A DNA stretch of 64,000 bases from Endomychus coccineus (Eukaryota; Arthropoda; Insecta; Coleoptera; Endomychidae): the NCBI GenBank assembly GCA_958510875.1, contig OY294070.1, positions 42,980,306 to 43,044,305 on the forward strand, read 5' to 3'. The notes beneath the pieces were generated by a model that worked only from the letters and a program-made list of their open reading frames with translations, ran no database searches and was not told where the DNA came from. A program made the position numbers and the translations under genes. This document shows positions 45,946 to 57,120 of this stretch, one piece after another. Every line of letters starts with the position of its first letter. Position 1 is the first letter of the stretch.

Positions 45946-46427
45946 GAATAACCTACATGTATTGTAATATAATTAAAATATTTTAAACGATATTAACTTC
46001 TCATTTATTCAATGAAAGAAAAAAATTTTTTCTTATCGGTCACCACGCTCAAAAAGTGTAACTTGAATTAATATCAAAGAAAAAACTTGAATTAATATCA
46101 AAGAAAAAAAAATACTGCATAAATCAAAAATAAATAAATAATTATAATTGCATAAGTTGAGAAAAAATGCTATGCAATAGCTTCACCGCGGCAGTCCCCG
46201 AGTGCCACACGTTTTTTTTAGACTCTTAAGCACTGTGCTAGAAGAATCGCCGGGGCAATATTTTCAATGTGAAGCTAAAATTGTATTGTAGGTTTTATAG
46301 TTATCATGCAAATACTAATTTACGATACAAGGACGGAAAATTACTTGTTAAAGTACAAGTTTAGATGTTTGCGGACAAGGCAAAGAACGAGTCGAGTCTG
46401 GAATTTCTAAAGGAATAATTTTATAGG

Positions 46428-47031
46428 CAGTGGCTGCTGGTACTGAAGTGCACAAGGGCACGTGCCTACGCAACCACTTAGATAAACACAGGATTCGCAT
46501 GTTATTCAGTGCATTATTTTATTCCGGACGTCAGGAGCATGCAATGCTATCGCTCAAAACTATGTTCCGGGAAACATTTTGATGAAACTGTGAAATCTCA
46601 TGTTATGTTGGATAGTGATAAATTAAAAAATGAACTTTCAGCAATTTATGAGCGCGATGACATGTGTGACGTAGGTGGTATTTTGCCACTTTTAGTGTTC
46701 ATAACAGACAACCATCTAAAAAAGATTTTGACGGAAACATACAAACTGTTGGATATCACTTGTACAGCTCCCATGTCGACAGTAGAATGTGAACGATGTT
46801 TTTCTACCCTCAAACGCATTAAAATTTTTCTGAGAAGCATAGTGACAGAAGATCGACTGAACGCATTGGCGGTCCTATCAATAGAAGAAGAAGTTCTTCC
46901 AGTCTATCCCGTATTTTCACAACAAAGTCATAGACGTATTTTCCAGCATGAAAAATAGGAGAATGGATTTTATGTACATAAAATAGGTTTTTCTTGTGCC
47001 CGCCATCTTTCATAACTCACGAGCCGCCACT
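46428..47031 (+). mobile_element. hAT transposon, internally deleted
   Basis: The ends CAGTGGCTGCTGG (46428) and the inverse of GAGCCGCCACT (to about 47031) are hAT-type inverted repeats. Only the 3' part of the transposase is retained. I could not find a clear 8-bp target duplication. Confidence 0.65.
46509..46990 (+). pseudogene. hAT transposase C-terminal dimerisation domain
   Basis: Frame with LLDITCTAPMSTVECERCFSTLKRIK and VTEDRLNALAVLSIE, the conserved hAT C-terminal (dimerisation) motif. After a small frame change comes KVIDVFSSMKNRRMDFMYI. The N-terminal zinc finger and catalytic domain are absent. Confidence 0.8.
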
Positions 47032-47263
47032 CTCAATAGGCCAGATTAACATTCCCGGACGACTGTAAAGATTGCCTGTCGAGGCGCAAGCCACGCATTT
47101 AGACATTCCACTATAGTATTCGGCACCCGTCTTCAACCTCATTGGTTCATTTAAATATGCTGCCGAATTCCATAGCGGATTGTTACAACGGTGCCTAAAT
47201 CGAGAGTGGAATGTTATACAGTTTCTAGCTGCTTACGGTGCCGAATTCTGAAGTGTTTAAGCG

Positions 47264-47548
47264 ATGTCTTTTTATATGCCATTGGTAAAACCTGAAAGTA
47301 CCAAAAAAAACGTAGAAGAATCTACTTTGACCCTTGACTCAACGGATATTACGTCAAATGCTTTGAATTTAGGTGATGATCCTCTAGAAATTTCGAAAGG
47401 ATATGTTCACACGGATAACCAGTCTGATGAAGGTTTACAACGAATTTTTTTATATATGCAACAACACCATATTAATTTTGGTACTTCACAGTTCACTGAG
47501 AGAAATTTTTTACAGAGATTAAAATCTATAGAACCCAAAATTTCTTGA
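47264..47548 (+). CDS. Short unknown protein next to the left TIR
   Basis: A 94-codon open frame directly after the inverted repeat, starting MSFYMPLVKP; acidic and Ser/Thr-rich, with no domain I recognise. It could be the first exon or a truncated start of the transposon's own protein. It may also be chance. Confidence 0.3.
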   Translation: MSFYMPLVKPESTKKNVEESTLTLDSTDITSNALNLGDDPLEISKGYVHTDNQSDEGLQRIFLYMQQHHINFGTSQFTERNFLQRLKSIEPKIS

Positions 47549-47877
47549 GAAACATTCTTATGCACTGCTGGAAGTTCCTTAACATTAAGGCACAAATAAA
47601 ATTTTAATATTAAAGTTCAACCAACATCATTAAGTAGAAGAAAAATGGGGATGACAAGAGGGTGTAAGAGACTCCCTTGTCGCTGACCTGCCAAAGGTGA
47701 AATTTCATGCGTGAAAAGGAAGCGCAACTCTGCAGAAAATGTAGCCAAAAATCGTCCGAATGCAAAAAGTCATGGCATGAACCATTAAAAAATGTTTTTG
47801 TTGTATCGCCTATAACTACTGCCACAATCAATGCTTACGTTCATGTTTTTATAGTATGAAAAATAAAAGCTATGTAT

Positions 47878-47930
47878 AAGAATAAGAATAAGAATAAGAA
47901 TAAGAATAAGAATAAGAATAAGAATAAGAA
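47878..47930. repeat. (AAGAAT)n microsatellite, 3' tail of the non-LTR element
   Basis: About nine hexamers lying just past the 3' end of the minus-strand reverse transcriptase gene, reading (TTATTC)n on the element strand. It acts as the element's simple-repeat tail. Confidence 0.75.
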
Positions 47931-47968
47931 ATTTATTTATCCGTTAAAATATACATTTCGTGGACAGG

Positions 47969-49537
47969 TCAAGATAAATGCATATACATTAAAAGATTAA
48001 GGTAATAAATTACTAAATAAGTACTATCACATGTTAAAACACTAAAAAACATTAAAAAAACATTAAAAAAATCTTTAACAGAGTACAAGCAATTTTCCAA
48101 AAGGAATTTTTTAATTTTTGTTTTGAATACTGAAATTTTATTAATTGATCGAATATCACTAGGCAATTCATTAAAGAGGGCAAGACCAAGTTTATTGCTA
48201 ACTTTTAATTTAGTTTTTGGGTGTACGAGTTTGTCACAGCCTCTCGTTGAGTAAGAGTGATAATCTGAATGAGTGGTGTATTCATTTAAGTGGAGTTTTA
48301 CATCCATAAGGTGTTCATAAGCAATTAGTGAAAATAATGACATGATCTTTAATTCTTTAAAAACAGACTCGCAATGAGTTTCTTGTTTTAAGCCTTTAAT
48401 AGCTCTTACGGCCGCTTTTTGTAATATGAAATTTTTTTCTAAATGAGTATGAGCAGCGTTGCTCCATGTTATGAGACCATACGACATTATGGAGTGAAAC
48501 AGACTATAGTAAGTTACAAGGGCCACCTCCTCGCCAGCAATTCTGTACATTCTTTTAGTTGCGTAAACCCCCCGAGCTGATTTCTTACTAAGATAGGTAA
48601 TGTGGTGTGACCAGTTTAAAGAACTATCTATCACAACGCCAAGAAACTTAACAGAATCAAAAGAGTTAGGCAGACACTGAAAATTAAGTATTTGAGTTTT
48701 TGCTTCATTAAAAAAAAGTTTGTTTGAAGTAAACCAGTTGGATGCCGAGGTGACAACACTGTTATGATCAATGTCATTAAATGATTTACCCTTAGTTAAA
48801 AAGTTTGAGTCATCTGCAAAAAGGAAAGAAAGACATTCATTTGAAGAAATGATATTTGGTAAGTCGTTAATATATAGTAAAAAAAGAAGTGGCCCCAAAA
48901 TAGAACCTTGGGGCACACCCCGTAGTATCGGCATTTCAGTTTCCAGTTTACCTAAGTGATATACCGTTTGTGTTCGGTCTCTTAGGTAAGATGATAAAAG
49001 TTGAGGAACAATGCCCCGTATTCCAAAATAATCAAACTTGTTCATCAAAATAGCGTGTGAAACACAATCGAATGCTTTAGTCAGGTCCGCAAAAGCACCA
49101 ACGCAACACTCCCCCTCTTCAAAGGCCTCAGCAACAAAGCTTATAAGGCGCAGTATTGCATCGGTGGTTCTGCATCCCTTCCTAAAGCCATATTGATTGT
49201 TTGATAATAATTGATGCTTAATCAAGAAAAGTTGTAAATTATCAAAAATGTATTTTTCCAATATTTTTGAGAATATAGGCAGAATGGATATTGGTCGGGA
49301 ATTATCTGGGTCGTTTCCATCACCCTTTTTAAAAATTGCAACAACTTTGGCTTTTTTTAAGGCTCTTGGAAATTCACCCTGTAAAATACAAGTATTTAAA
49401 ATATCGGCTAGGGGTTCCACAATGTGCTCACAACAATCTTTAATAAGTTTAATATTTAAATCATAAATATCGCAGGATTTTTTATTTTTAAATGATTTAA
49501 TTATTTTTATGACATCAAAACTAGTTATTGGGTTCAA
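47969..49537 (-). CDS. Non-LTR reverse transcriptase domain, open over 522 codons
   Basis: Contains KKAKVVAIFKKGDGNDPDN, RPISILPIFSKILEK, QYGFRKGCRTTDA, GAFADLTKAFDCV, LRGVPQGSILGPLLFLLYI and FLFADDSNFL (catalytic Asp pair at about 48809-48820), then KFLGVVIDSSLNWS and a complete C-terminus (YHSYSTRGCDKL, LFNELPSDIRS). No stop interrupts these domains. The frame lacks its own endonuclease because the linker to 50116 is broken, so it is a domain of a disabled ORF2 rather than a separate gene. Confidence 0.85.
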   Translation of the reverse strand: MNPITSFDVIKIIKSFKNKKSCDIYDLNIKLIKDCCEHIVEPLADILNTCILQGEFPRALKKAKVVAIFKKGDGNDPDNSRPISILPIFSKILEKYIFDNLQLFLIKHQLLSNNQYGFRKGCRTTDAILRLISFVAEAFEEGECCVGAFADLTKAFDCVSHAILMNKFDYFGIRGIVPQLLSSYLRDRTQTVYHLGKLETEMPILRGVPQGSILGPLLFLLYINDLPNIISSNECLSFLFADDSNFLTKGKSFNDIDHNSVVTSASNWFTSNKLFFNEAKTQILNFQCLPNSFDSVKFLGVVIDSSLNWSHHITYLSKKSARGVYATKRMYRIAGEEVALVTYYSLFHSIMSYGLITWSNAAHTHLEKNFILQKAAVRAIKGLKQETHCESVFKELKIMSLFSLIAYEHLMDVKLHLNEYTTHSDYHSYSTRGCDKLVHPKTKLKVSNKLGLALFNELPSDIRSINKISVFKTKIKKFLLENCLYSVKDFFNVFLMFFSVLTCDSTYLVIYYLNLLMYMHLS

Positions 49538-50115
49538 GAAAAAAGTTGAATTACAGTTGTTGATAAGAAAAGTTTGGGAAACTTGTTTATTTAAGGAGTT
49601 TACAATTTTATTAGCATTACCAGTGAAAGCCAGATTAAATTGATCAGCTGTTATTTTTTCACCATAAGTGTTAAACTTAGACGTTCGGCAGGTTTCAAAA
49701 TTTATTGTTTGCCAAATACTTTTGTTTTTGTTGTCGGAAGATAAAATTCTTTGTGAATGGAAATTTATGAAGTAAACAATTATATTTTTGTTGATATTTT
49801 ATATTTAATTTTTTTTATCCACAGTTGGGTTTTGTCGATAACATTCTTTTAGCAATAAAATAGTGTTTTTTGATTTAACTAACTCAGGTGTATTTTTAAA
49901 CTTATTAACTTTCTTATTGGGGTATTTTTTTTCGACGAACGGAAAACAATATTCATAGTGATGATTAAATATATTCAGAAGATTATTCATCTTGTCATTT
50001 GACGTTAACGCTGAGTCAACGGATTCCCATTGCCCATTTTTTTAAAAGTTTGAGAACATAATCATATTTTGAGCATTAAAACTCCTAACTCTTTTGGTTT
50101 CAGTTTTGTTGGAAG

Positions 50116-50769
50116 TTATATTTTTATACTTAAAATTTGAGGGCTATGATCTGATACAGGTGCATTTAAAACTTCGGCATTTATGCTTTTAAAATTTACA
50201 AAAATATTATCCGGACAAGGACGGGTATTGGAAGTCACCCTGGTTGGTTGGAATACAGTCTGTTTAAATCCATATTCGTCTAAAAGTCTTTTCAATTTAA
50301 AAGTGTTATTATCGTTGGGTTCTAAAAATTTAAAATTGTAGGCACCCCCCAATAGAAGATTACAATTTTTAAAATCTTCTAATAATTTTAAAGAATTTTC
50401 AAATATTTCGAAGAATTCCTTCAAAGATATTTCTTGTGGAGATCGAAACAGACACATTACAATTAAGTTTTGAGAAGGAATGTGAACTGCACATATTTCG
50501 CATATCCGTTCCTTTGAAAGATTTTTAATATTTAGCAGCGGTACTGCTTTAATGCTTTTATGAGTATAAATGCACACACCACCATGCGTGTGTTCAGTTC
50601 TATAAAATATTTCACTCTGTACGAAATTACTCAAATTAAAAGTATGAAAATCATTTTCTTCCAGAAAATGTTCACTAAAAAGTAAAACTTTAATATTTAA
50701 ATCTTTAATAAAGTGTTCGACCTCTAAAGATTTGTTACGAAGTGATTGCAAATTCCAAACACTAAACAT
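50116..50769 (-). pseudogene. Non-LTR APE endonuclease domain with altered catalytic motif
   Basis: Motifs WNLQSLRNK, LLFSEHFL, THGGVCIY, CLFRSPQE and APVSDHSPQ follow the family order. The usual GDFN motif reads GAYN, so the catalytic Asp is replaced by Ala. That change and the broken link to the reverse transcriptase mark it as inactive. Confidence 0.75.
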
Positions 50770-51066
50770 CGAATTACAAACAGTAATATTGACACGGGGG
50801 TCTAATCTAAAAGAGTCAAAATGCGTTTCAGCTACTTCACTAATACATTCGGGCTTCTGCGATGGAAAAAACGGGATACATATGCACCCTCAGGCCAAAT
50901 TTTTGCATCCATGGCTCTCTCAACATTATGCAAGTCAATAGTTACTTTAAATGCCTTATAATACTCAGGATATTTTGTGTCAATTTCCTCACATATAACT
51001 TCTTTAAACAGTGGTTTAAGAAATTGGGTCAGTGTAGCTACTGTTGTACATGAGTGTTTATCACAT

Positions 51067-51345
51067 ACAATTGTATGAAAAAGTATACGTTAATTTTAAA
51101 TTAACTTATATTTATGCAATTTTAAAAACAAAATAATAAGTTTTGAGGAAGAAGTTCAACAATTGTATGAAAAAGTATACGTTAATTTTAAATTAACTTG
51201 ATATTTATACAATTTTAAAAACAAAATAATAAGTTTTTGAGAAAAATTTAAACAATTGTATGAAAAAGTATACATTAATTTTAAATTAACTTGATATTTA
51301 TGCAATTTAAAAAAAAAATAATAAGTTTTGAGAAAGAAGTTAAAA
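51067..51345. repeat. Three ~92-bp tandem repeats
   Basis: Units begin with CAATTGTATGAAAAAGTATA at about 51068, 51159 and 51252, then TTAATTTTAAATTAACTT and AAATAATAAGTTTTGA. They are few and AT-rich, lying between the non-LTR 5' end and the right TIR. Confidence 0.8.
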
Positions 51346-51856
51346 TATTCATTACCCAGTAAAATATTCGGCATAGTACATGCTTAAATTGTGTAACATT
51401 CAACTCTGTATTTCAGCACCGCTTAAACATTGCACTTCAGAATTCGGCACCGTCCGCAGTTTGAAACTAAATAACAACTTACTCTCATTTGAGCACCGTC
51501 GAAACAATCCACTATGGAATTCGACAGCATATTTAAATGAACCCATCAGATTGAAGACGGGTGCCGAATGCTATAGTGAAATGTCCAAATGCAGCCGGGA
51601 CAGGTAATACGGGAATGTTTTTCGGAAATCGAAAATTATTCAAAGGATATAAATTATAACAATCAACTTGTTAAAATTTCCCAATAAGCGTTATTAATTT
51701 TATTCACAAAGAAAGGATGTCATGAAATATTTGTTTTGTAACTATGGAAACAAAGCAATATTGAATTGTCAAACTTCACGCATGGAGAGTATTTTTCGCG
51801 TTTTTCCATAGTTTTCCGCTTTTTTGAAGATTCAAAAAAGCAAAAGTAACGGTAAA

Positions 51857-52210
51857 ATGATGAGTGATGATGACTATTACATTTGTGGAACTCCCCCTAA
51901 ACTCCCGGAGGCAGTAAATACTGCCTATTTCTATTTGTTGCCTACAATCCAGAGAAAAATATAACTATGCATACAATCGTTTCATGGAATCTCGTGAGAA
52001 TAAAAATGCATGTTCTCTCTCAGAAAATGTTGTAATGGCATACTTTATGGAACTTGGTTCCAAGATGAAATCTTCAGCTTTGTGGGCGAACTATTCAAAG
52101 TTGAAGGCAAACCTTGCAATTAGACATCATGGTGGATATATCTTATTGAAACGGCAAGTAGAAGATTTTAACTAAAGAAAAAATCAACAAGTTCATCCAT
52201 TTAATGAAAT
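51857..52210 (+). pseudogene. Crypton tyrosine-recombinase transposon, N-terminal part
   Basis: Starts at ATG 51857 with SDDDYYICGTPPKLPEAVNTA. A frameshift near 51955 leads to YNRFMES, SLSENVVMAYFMELGSKMKSS, LWANYSKLKANLAIRHH and FIHLM. This is the N-terminal, DNA-binding SAM-like region of insect Crypton recombinases (DNA transposons that use a tyrosine recombinase). The protein is cut at about 52210 by a Penelope-like insertion and resumes at about 57700. Confidence 0.75.
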
Positions 52211-52479
52211 TTAATGGTGGAAGCCATTACTTTGTGACATTGTATGATACTGATATAATAAAATTAAGCACTTTTATCAAATATATTATAGAAACAAATC
52301 GTGACTATAGTTCCGACATTAGCGTGTCATCTTCAAACAATACTAATAAATGAAAATATGAATAATTTTGGCTATTTATGGTACAATATAAGACACAGGT
52401 AACAAGTGAGATTCCAATGGGGGACAATACATTGTTGAGTTAGTATAGTAGAAATTGGATAATGAAGTGAAGTTAATAT

Positions 52480-53586
52480 TGTGATAAGGACATTTTAATG
52501 CGGGATATACTAGTAAGGTACAAGAGGATTATGGGAAAATTAACGTTATCAAGAGAACAAACCAAATGCTGTAATAATAATAATAATGTCTGATTGTTCG
52601 TTTAAAATTGTATTTGAATTATTTTTGAAACCTTTGAAAATTTCTATTGATTCTAGTGTGTTTAATTTGAAACCTCTACTCTGGTTATGTGGAATTTTAA
52701 CTTCAATAAATTTGGAAAAGTGTGCCCTGTTTCTAAAATATGGCTAGAGAAAGTTATTAAGTCTAAAAGATCGAAAATGTTCCTTATATCTAATTTCTAT
52801 ATTACGACTAAATCTACCGATGTAAAAGTTATAATAATCAGGTTAATTTATACACTCCAGGCTTATTAAACTCATTTGTTTGATCTTTAGCATTGAAAAA
52901 AAAATAAAACAATTTATTTTGAGGTTTGAAGCTAACTTTCATATTATGTTTCTATAAAATGTCTACAATTGTTTCCTTTACGGTACCAAAATATGTGAGA
53001 GAAACGCATTTAGATGAAGAATCAGAATTTTTTGTAAAAGGATAGATACTTGAGAAAGTTAATTTCCGCTTTTTTCTATCAAATAATTGAAATATAATTT
53101 GAGATTGTAAACCACTGTTAAAATGGCTATAACCTTGATTATATTCAAGTCATCTTTCAGCTGAAAGAGGAAGTGAATAGGCTCTACGAATCATTGAGTT
53201 GTATGCTGCTAATTTGTGACTACGACTGAAGGATGAATTGGCAATAGTTGTATCTCTGATTGTAGGTTTTTTATAAACTTTGAAAGTGATGATATTGTTA
53301 TGGTGCGTGAGGGTAAGTTCTAGGAAATTTATTTTTTTACCTTCCTCAGTTTCTAAAGGGAACTTAATATTGAATGGATATTATTAATGAAGGATAAGAG
53401 AACATTCCTGTTTCATATATAAGGATAAAACATCGTCTACATATCTAAACCCGCAATGAATACGTTTCTCAGCTAGAGGGGAACTCATTATAGCTTCTAC
53501 AATATAGGACATGAAAAAACATCTGCAAAAAGAAGACTCAATTGGGATCCCATAGCTAATCCATTATTTTGTTTGTTAAACTAATT
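52480..53586 (-). pseudogene. Penelope family 3 reverse transcriptase and GIY-YIG remnant
   Basis: Minus-strand reading gives NNGLAMGSQLS, HCGFRYVDDVLSL (YVDD at 53432-53443), INFLELTLTHHNNIITFKVYKKPT, AAYNSMIRRAYSLPLS and then PDYYNFYIGRFSRNIEIRYKEHFRSF, a GIY-YIG nuclease core (YIG-R). Several stops occur. It starts abruptly at the 11-bp duplication where family 2 inserted. Confidence 0.75.
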
Positions 53587-53795
53587 ATTATTAAATTTTG
53601 AGAAGTCTTGGCTTCCGGATGGATTCCGCGTCACAATAGCTCGACTTGATGCCGACGTTTCGCCAACCATTACAGGTGGCATCTTCGGGGCAAGCTTGAG
53701 ACTTGACCTGAAACTGGTTCTACTGGTTTCTGTAGCTGTATTTATTGTAGGAAAAATCCTTCATGCTACACAGTTCACTGCATTTGTTGCGGTGG

Positions 53796-54185
53796 TTAAC
53801 TCCGTTCCGGCAGCTGACCCTGCCGTTGTGTGATCATGTGCGAAGTGGAATTTTCGAGGATGGGTTTCCAAATGTTAGGAAGGTAATATCTTGAGTCACG
53901 GTTCAGATTATTCGGATGTCTTAGAATTTCTATAGCTTCAAGGATTTTTCGCTGATAGAAGTTTGGGGCTCGGGCTAGGATTTTAGTATCTTCAAAAAGG
54001 ATTTGATGATTAGTGTCAAACTTGTGTTCCGCAAGTGCAGATCTAATGGTGTCACAAAGCCTTGAACAGCGCTCGTGTTCTTTCACACGAGTAGCTACTG
54101 TACGACCTGTTTCACCAATTTAGACTTTACCGCAAGGACAGGGAATGCTATAAACACCTTCTAAGTGTAGAAGAGGAAGAGGATC
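53796..54185 (-). pseudogene. Penelope family 2 GIY-YIG endonuclease
   Basis: Reads GVYSIPCPCGKV-stop-IGETGRTVATRVKEHERC, then LAEHKFDTNHQILFEDTKI and NFYQRKILEAIEI. The stop (54120-54122) replaces the Tyr of the YIG motif, so the catalytic centre itself is hit by a nonsense change. Confidence 0.8.
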
Positions 54186-54277
54186 CTTGATAGGTTTGTA
54201 AAACGGAGATAATTTTGGAAGTGTGGAAAAACGGGTAGGAATATTCTGTTTTTTGAGAAATTTGGAAATTCGATCTG

Positions 54278-55237
54278 TTATATTTTCAATATATGGAAGA
54301 TAGGCCGTGGTAAAGCAGGCGGAAGGGTTTCTGACTCAGGTCGATTTGGAATTTTAGGTGAAGTGTATTTCTTTATGGCTTTTTGAATGTTGTAATGGGA
54401 GAAATTGTTTGATAATAAGGCAGATGAAAGATGATTTAATTCTGATTTTAAGGATTGAGGTTGAGATAGGTTGACAGCTCTGTGGACCAGGCAGTTTATG
54501 ACAGATTGCTTTTGGGCCAGGTGGTGTTGGGAAAGACCATTGAGGTATCTATCGGTATGAGTGGGTTTTCGATACACAGAATGTCCTAAAGTACCGTCAG
54601 TCTGTCGACTAACCAATACATCTAGGAACGAGAGTGAACCTTGCGATTCGACTTCCATGGTGAAAAGGATATTGGGATGTAATGAATTTAAATGATAGAG
54701 GAAAGGAACAAGCTTTTCCCGACCATGTTGCCAAATAACAAAAGTATCATCGACATATCTAAACCAACATTTCGGCTTGAGAACAGATGAGTCAATAGCA
54801 TCTTGTTCAAAAGCTTCCATGAAGATATTAGCTATGATCGGAGAAAGTGGGAAACCCATGGCAGCTTCCGAGGACTGCTCGTGAAACTTGCCATCGTATA
54901 GAAAATATGTGGAGGATAGACAAAAATCAATCAACGGTAGCAAGTTCGTTGAAATGTTTTTGGCAGGTAACAACTGAGAAATAATGGAAAGGGTATCTGA
55001 AATGGAAACATTGGTAAACAGCAATTCGACGTCGAAGCTGACAAGCAAATCACCTGGGTCAACCTTTAGCGTTTGGAGTTTTCCAACGAAATGAAAGGAA
55101 TTTAGGATAAAACTATTGAAATCACCTACAAGGGGTATGAGAATAGATGACAGATATCGAGAGAGTTTATAAGTAGGGGATCCGATAGTGCTGACAATTG
55201 GTCTCAGGGGAACTGAGGGCTTATGCATTTTAGGCAA
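54278..55237 (-). pseudogene. Penelope family 2 reverse transcriptase
   Basis: Open over 319 codons with PLRPIVSTIGSPTYKLSRYL, LLVSFDVELLFTNV, GFPLSPIIANIFMEAF, FRYVDDTFV (YVDD at 54746-54757), SLSFLDVLVSR and VYRKPTHTDRYL. Catalytic motifs are complete. It lacks its N-terminal partner frame because of the shift near 55237 and ends in a shifted frame near 54290. Confidence 0.85.
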
Positions 55238-55875
55238 ACCATATAAACGGAGACATTTTGAACCATGGGGATAACAAATTTCTTATCTGAATCAAGAAGG
55301 GAAGAATGACGGATAATTTGTGAAACTGAACGTTCTATAGAGGAGGTGGAATCTTTTGGTAGGAGCTTATAGGAATTAGTTTGCAGATGTTGCAGGATTT
55401 TGTTATCATAATCTGAACGATTCATGACAACAGTAGAGTTTCCTTTATCAGCCCTCAAAATAGCTAAATCAGGATTTGATCTGAGTAAATTGAGAGCTTG
55501 AATTAAAGGTTTAGGGCAATTTGATTTAGGAATCTTGGAATGGCGAAGAATTTTAGCATTTTCGAAACGAATTTCATCTGCTGCGAGATGGGGAACTTTA
55601 TGTAGGGATGCTCCTACAGCAGAAATAATGGATGTCGTCGGAATATTTTTGGAGGAGAAAACGAAATTAGGACCTTTAGATAGCACTAATTGTAATGCTT
55701 CAGTAAGGGTATGTGAAGATAAATTAACCACAGTATTTACAAGAGGGGTTGATCTCGGAGGTTGGTGCTGAGGGCGTTGGGAGGCAAGAAGTTTATTGAA
55801 TTTTTGAATATGACGTTTGGAATTGAGGGTACGAATTTGATCGGCTTGATCATGGGTAATTCGGTTGAGAACCAA
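55204..55875 (-). pseudogene. Penelope family 2 N-terminal region
   Basis: A 224-codon frame with LNSKRHIQKFNKLLAS, FVFSSKNIPTTSI and LRADKGNSTVVMNRSDYDNKI, the conserved start of Penelope proteins. A frame change near 55237 separates it from the reverse transcriptase frame, which overlaps it by 34 bp. Confidence 0.8.
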
Positions 55876-56079
55876 TCAATCGGATGCTGAAAGAGTATTT
55901 GAAAGTTCAAGGTGAAGGCCGAAGAGGGTTATATTGATGAAATTGATCTCGCGTCTGGTATACTTAATTCGTACCGAATCAAAGCTAAGCTAGCGCGTTT
56001 AAATATGTTTTTGGATAAATGTGAATTTATAGGATGAGATATTTTAAGGAAATTGGGAATCAAATTATGATCACGACAA

Positions 56080-57120
56080 CGATTCAATTCGTACCCTCAA
56101 TTCCAAACGTCATATTCAAAAATTCAATAAACTTCTTGCCTCCCAACGCCCTCAGCACCAACCTTCAAGATCAACCCCTCTTGTAAATACTGTGGTTAAT
56201 TTATCTTCACATACCCTTACTGAAGCAGAACAATCAGTGCTATCTAAAGGTCCTAATTTCGTTTTCTCCTCCAAAAATATTCCCACGACATCCATTATTT
56301 CTGCAGTAGGAGCATCCCTACTAAAGTCCCCCATCTCGCAGCAGATGAAATTCGTTTCGAAAATGCTAAAATTCTTCGCCATTCCAAGATTCCTAAATCA
56401 AATTGCCCTGAACCTTTAATTCAAGCTCTCAATTTACTCAGATCAAATCCTGATTTAGCTATTTTGAGGGCTGATAAAGGAAACTCCACTGTTGTCATGA
56501 ATCGTTCAGATTATGATAACAAAATCCTGCAACATCTGCAAAATAATTTCTATAAGCTCCTACCAAAAGATCCCACCTCCTCTATAGAACGTTCAGTTTC
56601 ACAAATTATCCGTCATTCTTCCCTTCCTGATTCAGATAAGAAATTTCTTATCCCCCATTGTTCAAAATGTCTCCGTTTATACGGTTTGCCTGAAATACAT
56701 GAGCCCTCAGTTCCCCTGAGACCAATTGTCAGCACTATCGGATCCCCTACTTATAAACTCTCTCGATATCTGTCATCTATTCTCAAACCCTTTGTAGATG
56801 ATTCAAATAGTGTTATCCTAAATTCCTTTCATTTCGTTGGAAAACTCCAAACGCTAAAGGTTGACCCAGGCGATTTGCTTGTCAGCTTCGACGTCGAATT
56901 GCTGTTTACCAATGTTTCCATTTCAGATACTAAAATCCTAGCCCGAGCCCCAAACTTCTATCAGCGAAAAATCCTTGAAGCTATAGAAATTCTAAGACAT
57001 CCGAATAATCTGAACCGTGACTCAAGATATTACCTTCCTAACATTTGGAAACCCATCCTCGAAAATTCCACTTCGCACATGATCACACAACTGCAGGGTC
57101 AGGTGCCGGAACGGAGTTAA
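56080..57120 (+). pseudogene. Penelope family 2 protein with reverse transcriptase core deleted
   Basis: A frame with the N-terminal block (RADKGNSTVVMNRSDYDN), PLRPIVSTIGSPTYKLSRYL and SFDVELLFTNVSISDT joins directly to KILARAPNFYQRKILEA. Everything from the palm catalytic motifs to the first half of GIY-YIG is deleted. One frame change occurs near 56400. Confidence 0.8.

Larger units (their letters stand above)
44556..46215 (+). mobile_element. Helentron-type rolling-circle transposon remnant
   Basis: It holds the end of a PIF1-type helicase fused to an APE-like endonuclease, the gene layout of Helentrons. A roughly 75-bp element-like sequence (TAAGCTATTGCATATAGC..., with CGCGGGC and GAGCGCGGCGACCG) occurs twice as a direct repeat (44556-44632, 44939-45022). 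A related inverse motif, ATGCAATAGCTTCACCGCGG, at about 46173 may be the 3' terminus. Rep and most of the helicase are missing. Between the two repeats is a piece shared with the MITE at 5398-6186. Confidence 0.65.
47876..51060 (-). mobile_element. CR1/Jockey-type non-LTR retrotransposon, 5' truncated
   Basis: Minus-strand order: end of ORF1 (about 51055-50820, with AFKVTIDLHN and IWPEGAYVSRFF), APE endonuclease (50769-50116), decayed linker (50115-49540), intact reverse transcriptase frame (49537-47969), hexamer tail. Inserted into the TIR transposon at 47049-51618. Confidence 0.8.
47049..51618. mobile_element. TIR transposon (~210-bp inverted repeats) carrying a non-LTR insert
   Basis: 47049-47260 and 51405-51618 are inverted copies (ACATTCCCG..., TTCGGCACCCGTCTTCAA..., GTTCATTTAAATATGCTG...). 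Inside are a 94-codon frame of unknown function (47264-47548), a non-LTR element (47876 to about 51060) and a 92-bp tandem repeat. No transposase domain is recognised, so the superfamily is unknown. Confidence 0.65.
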
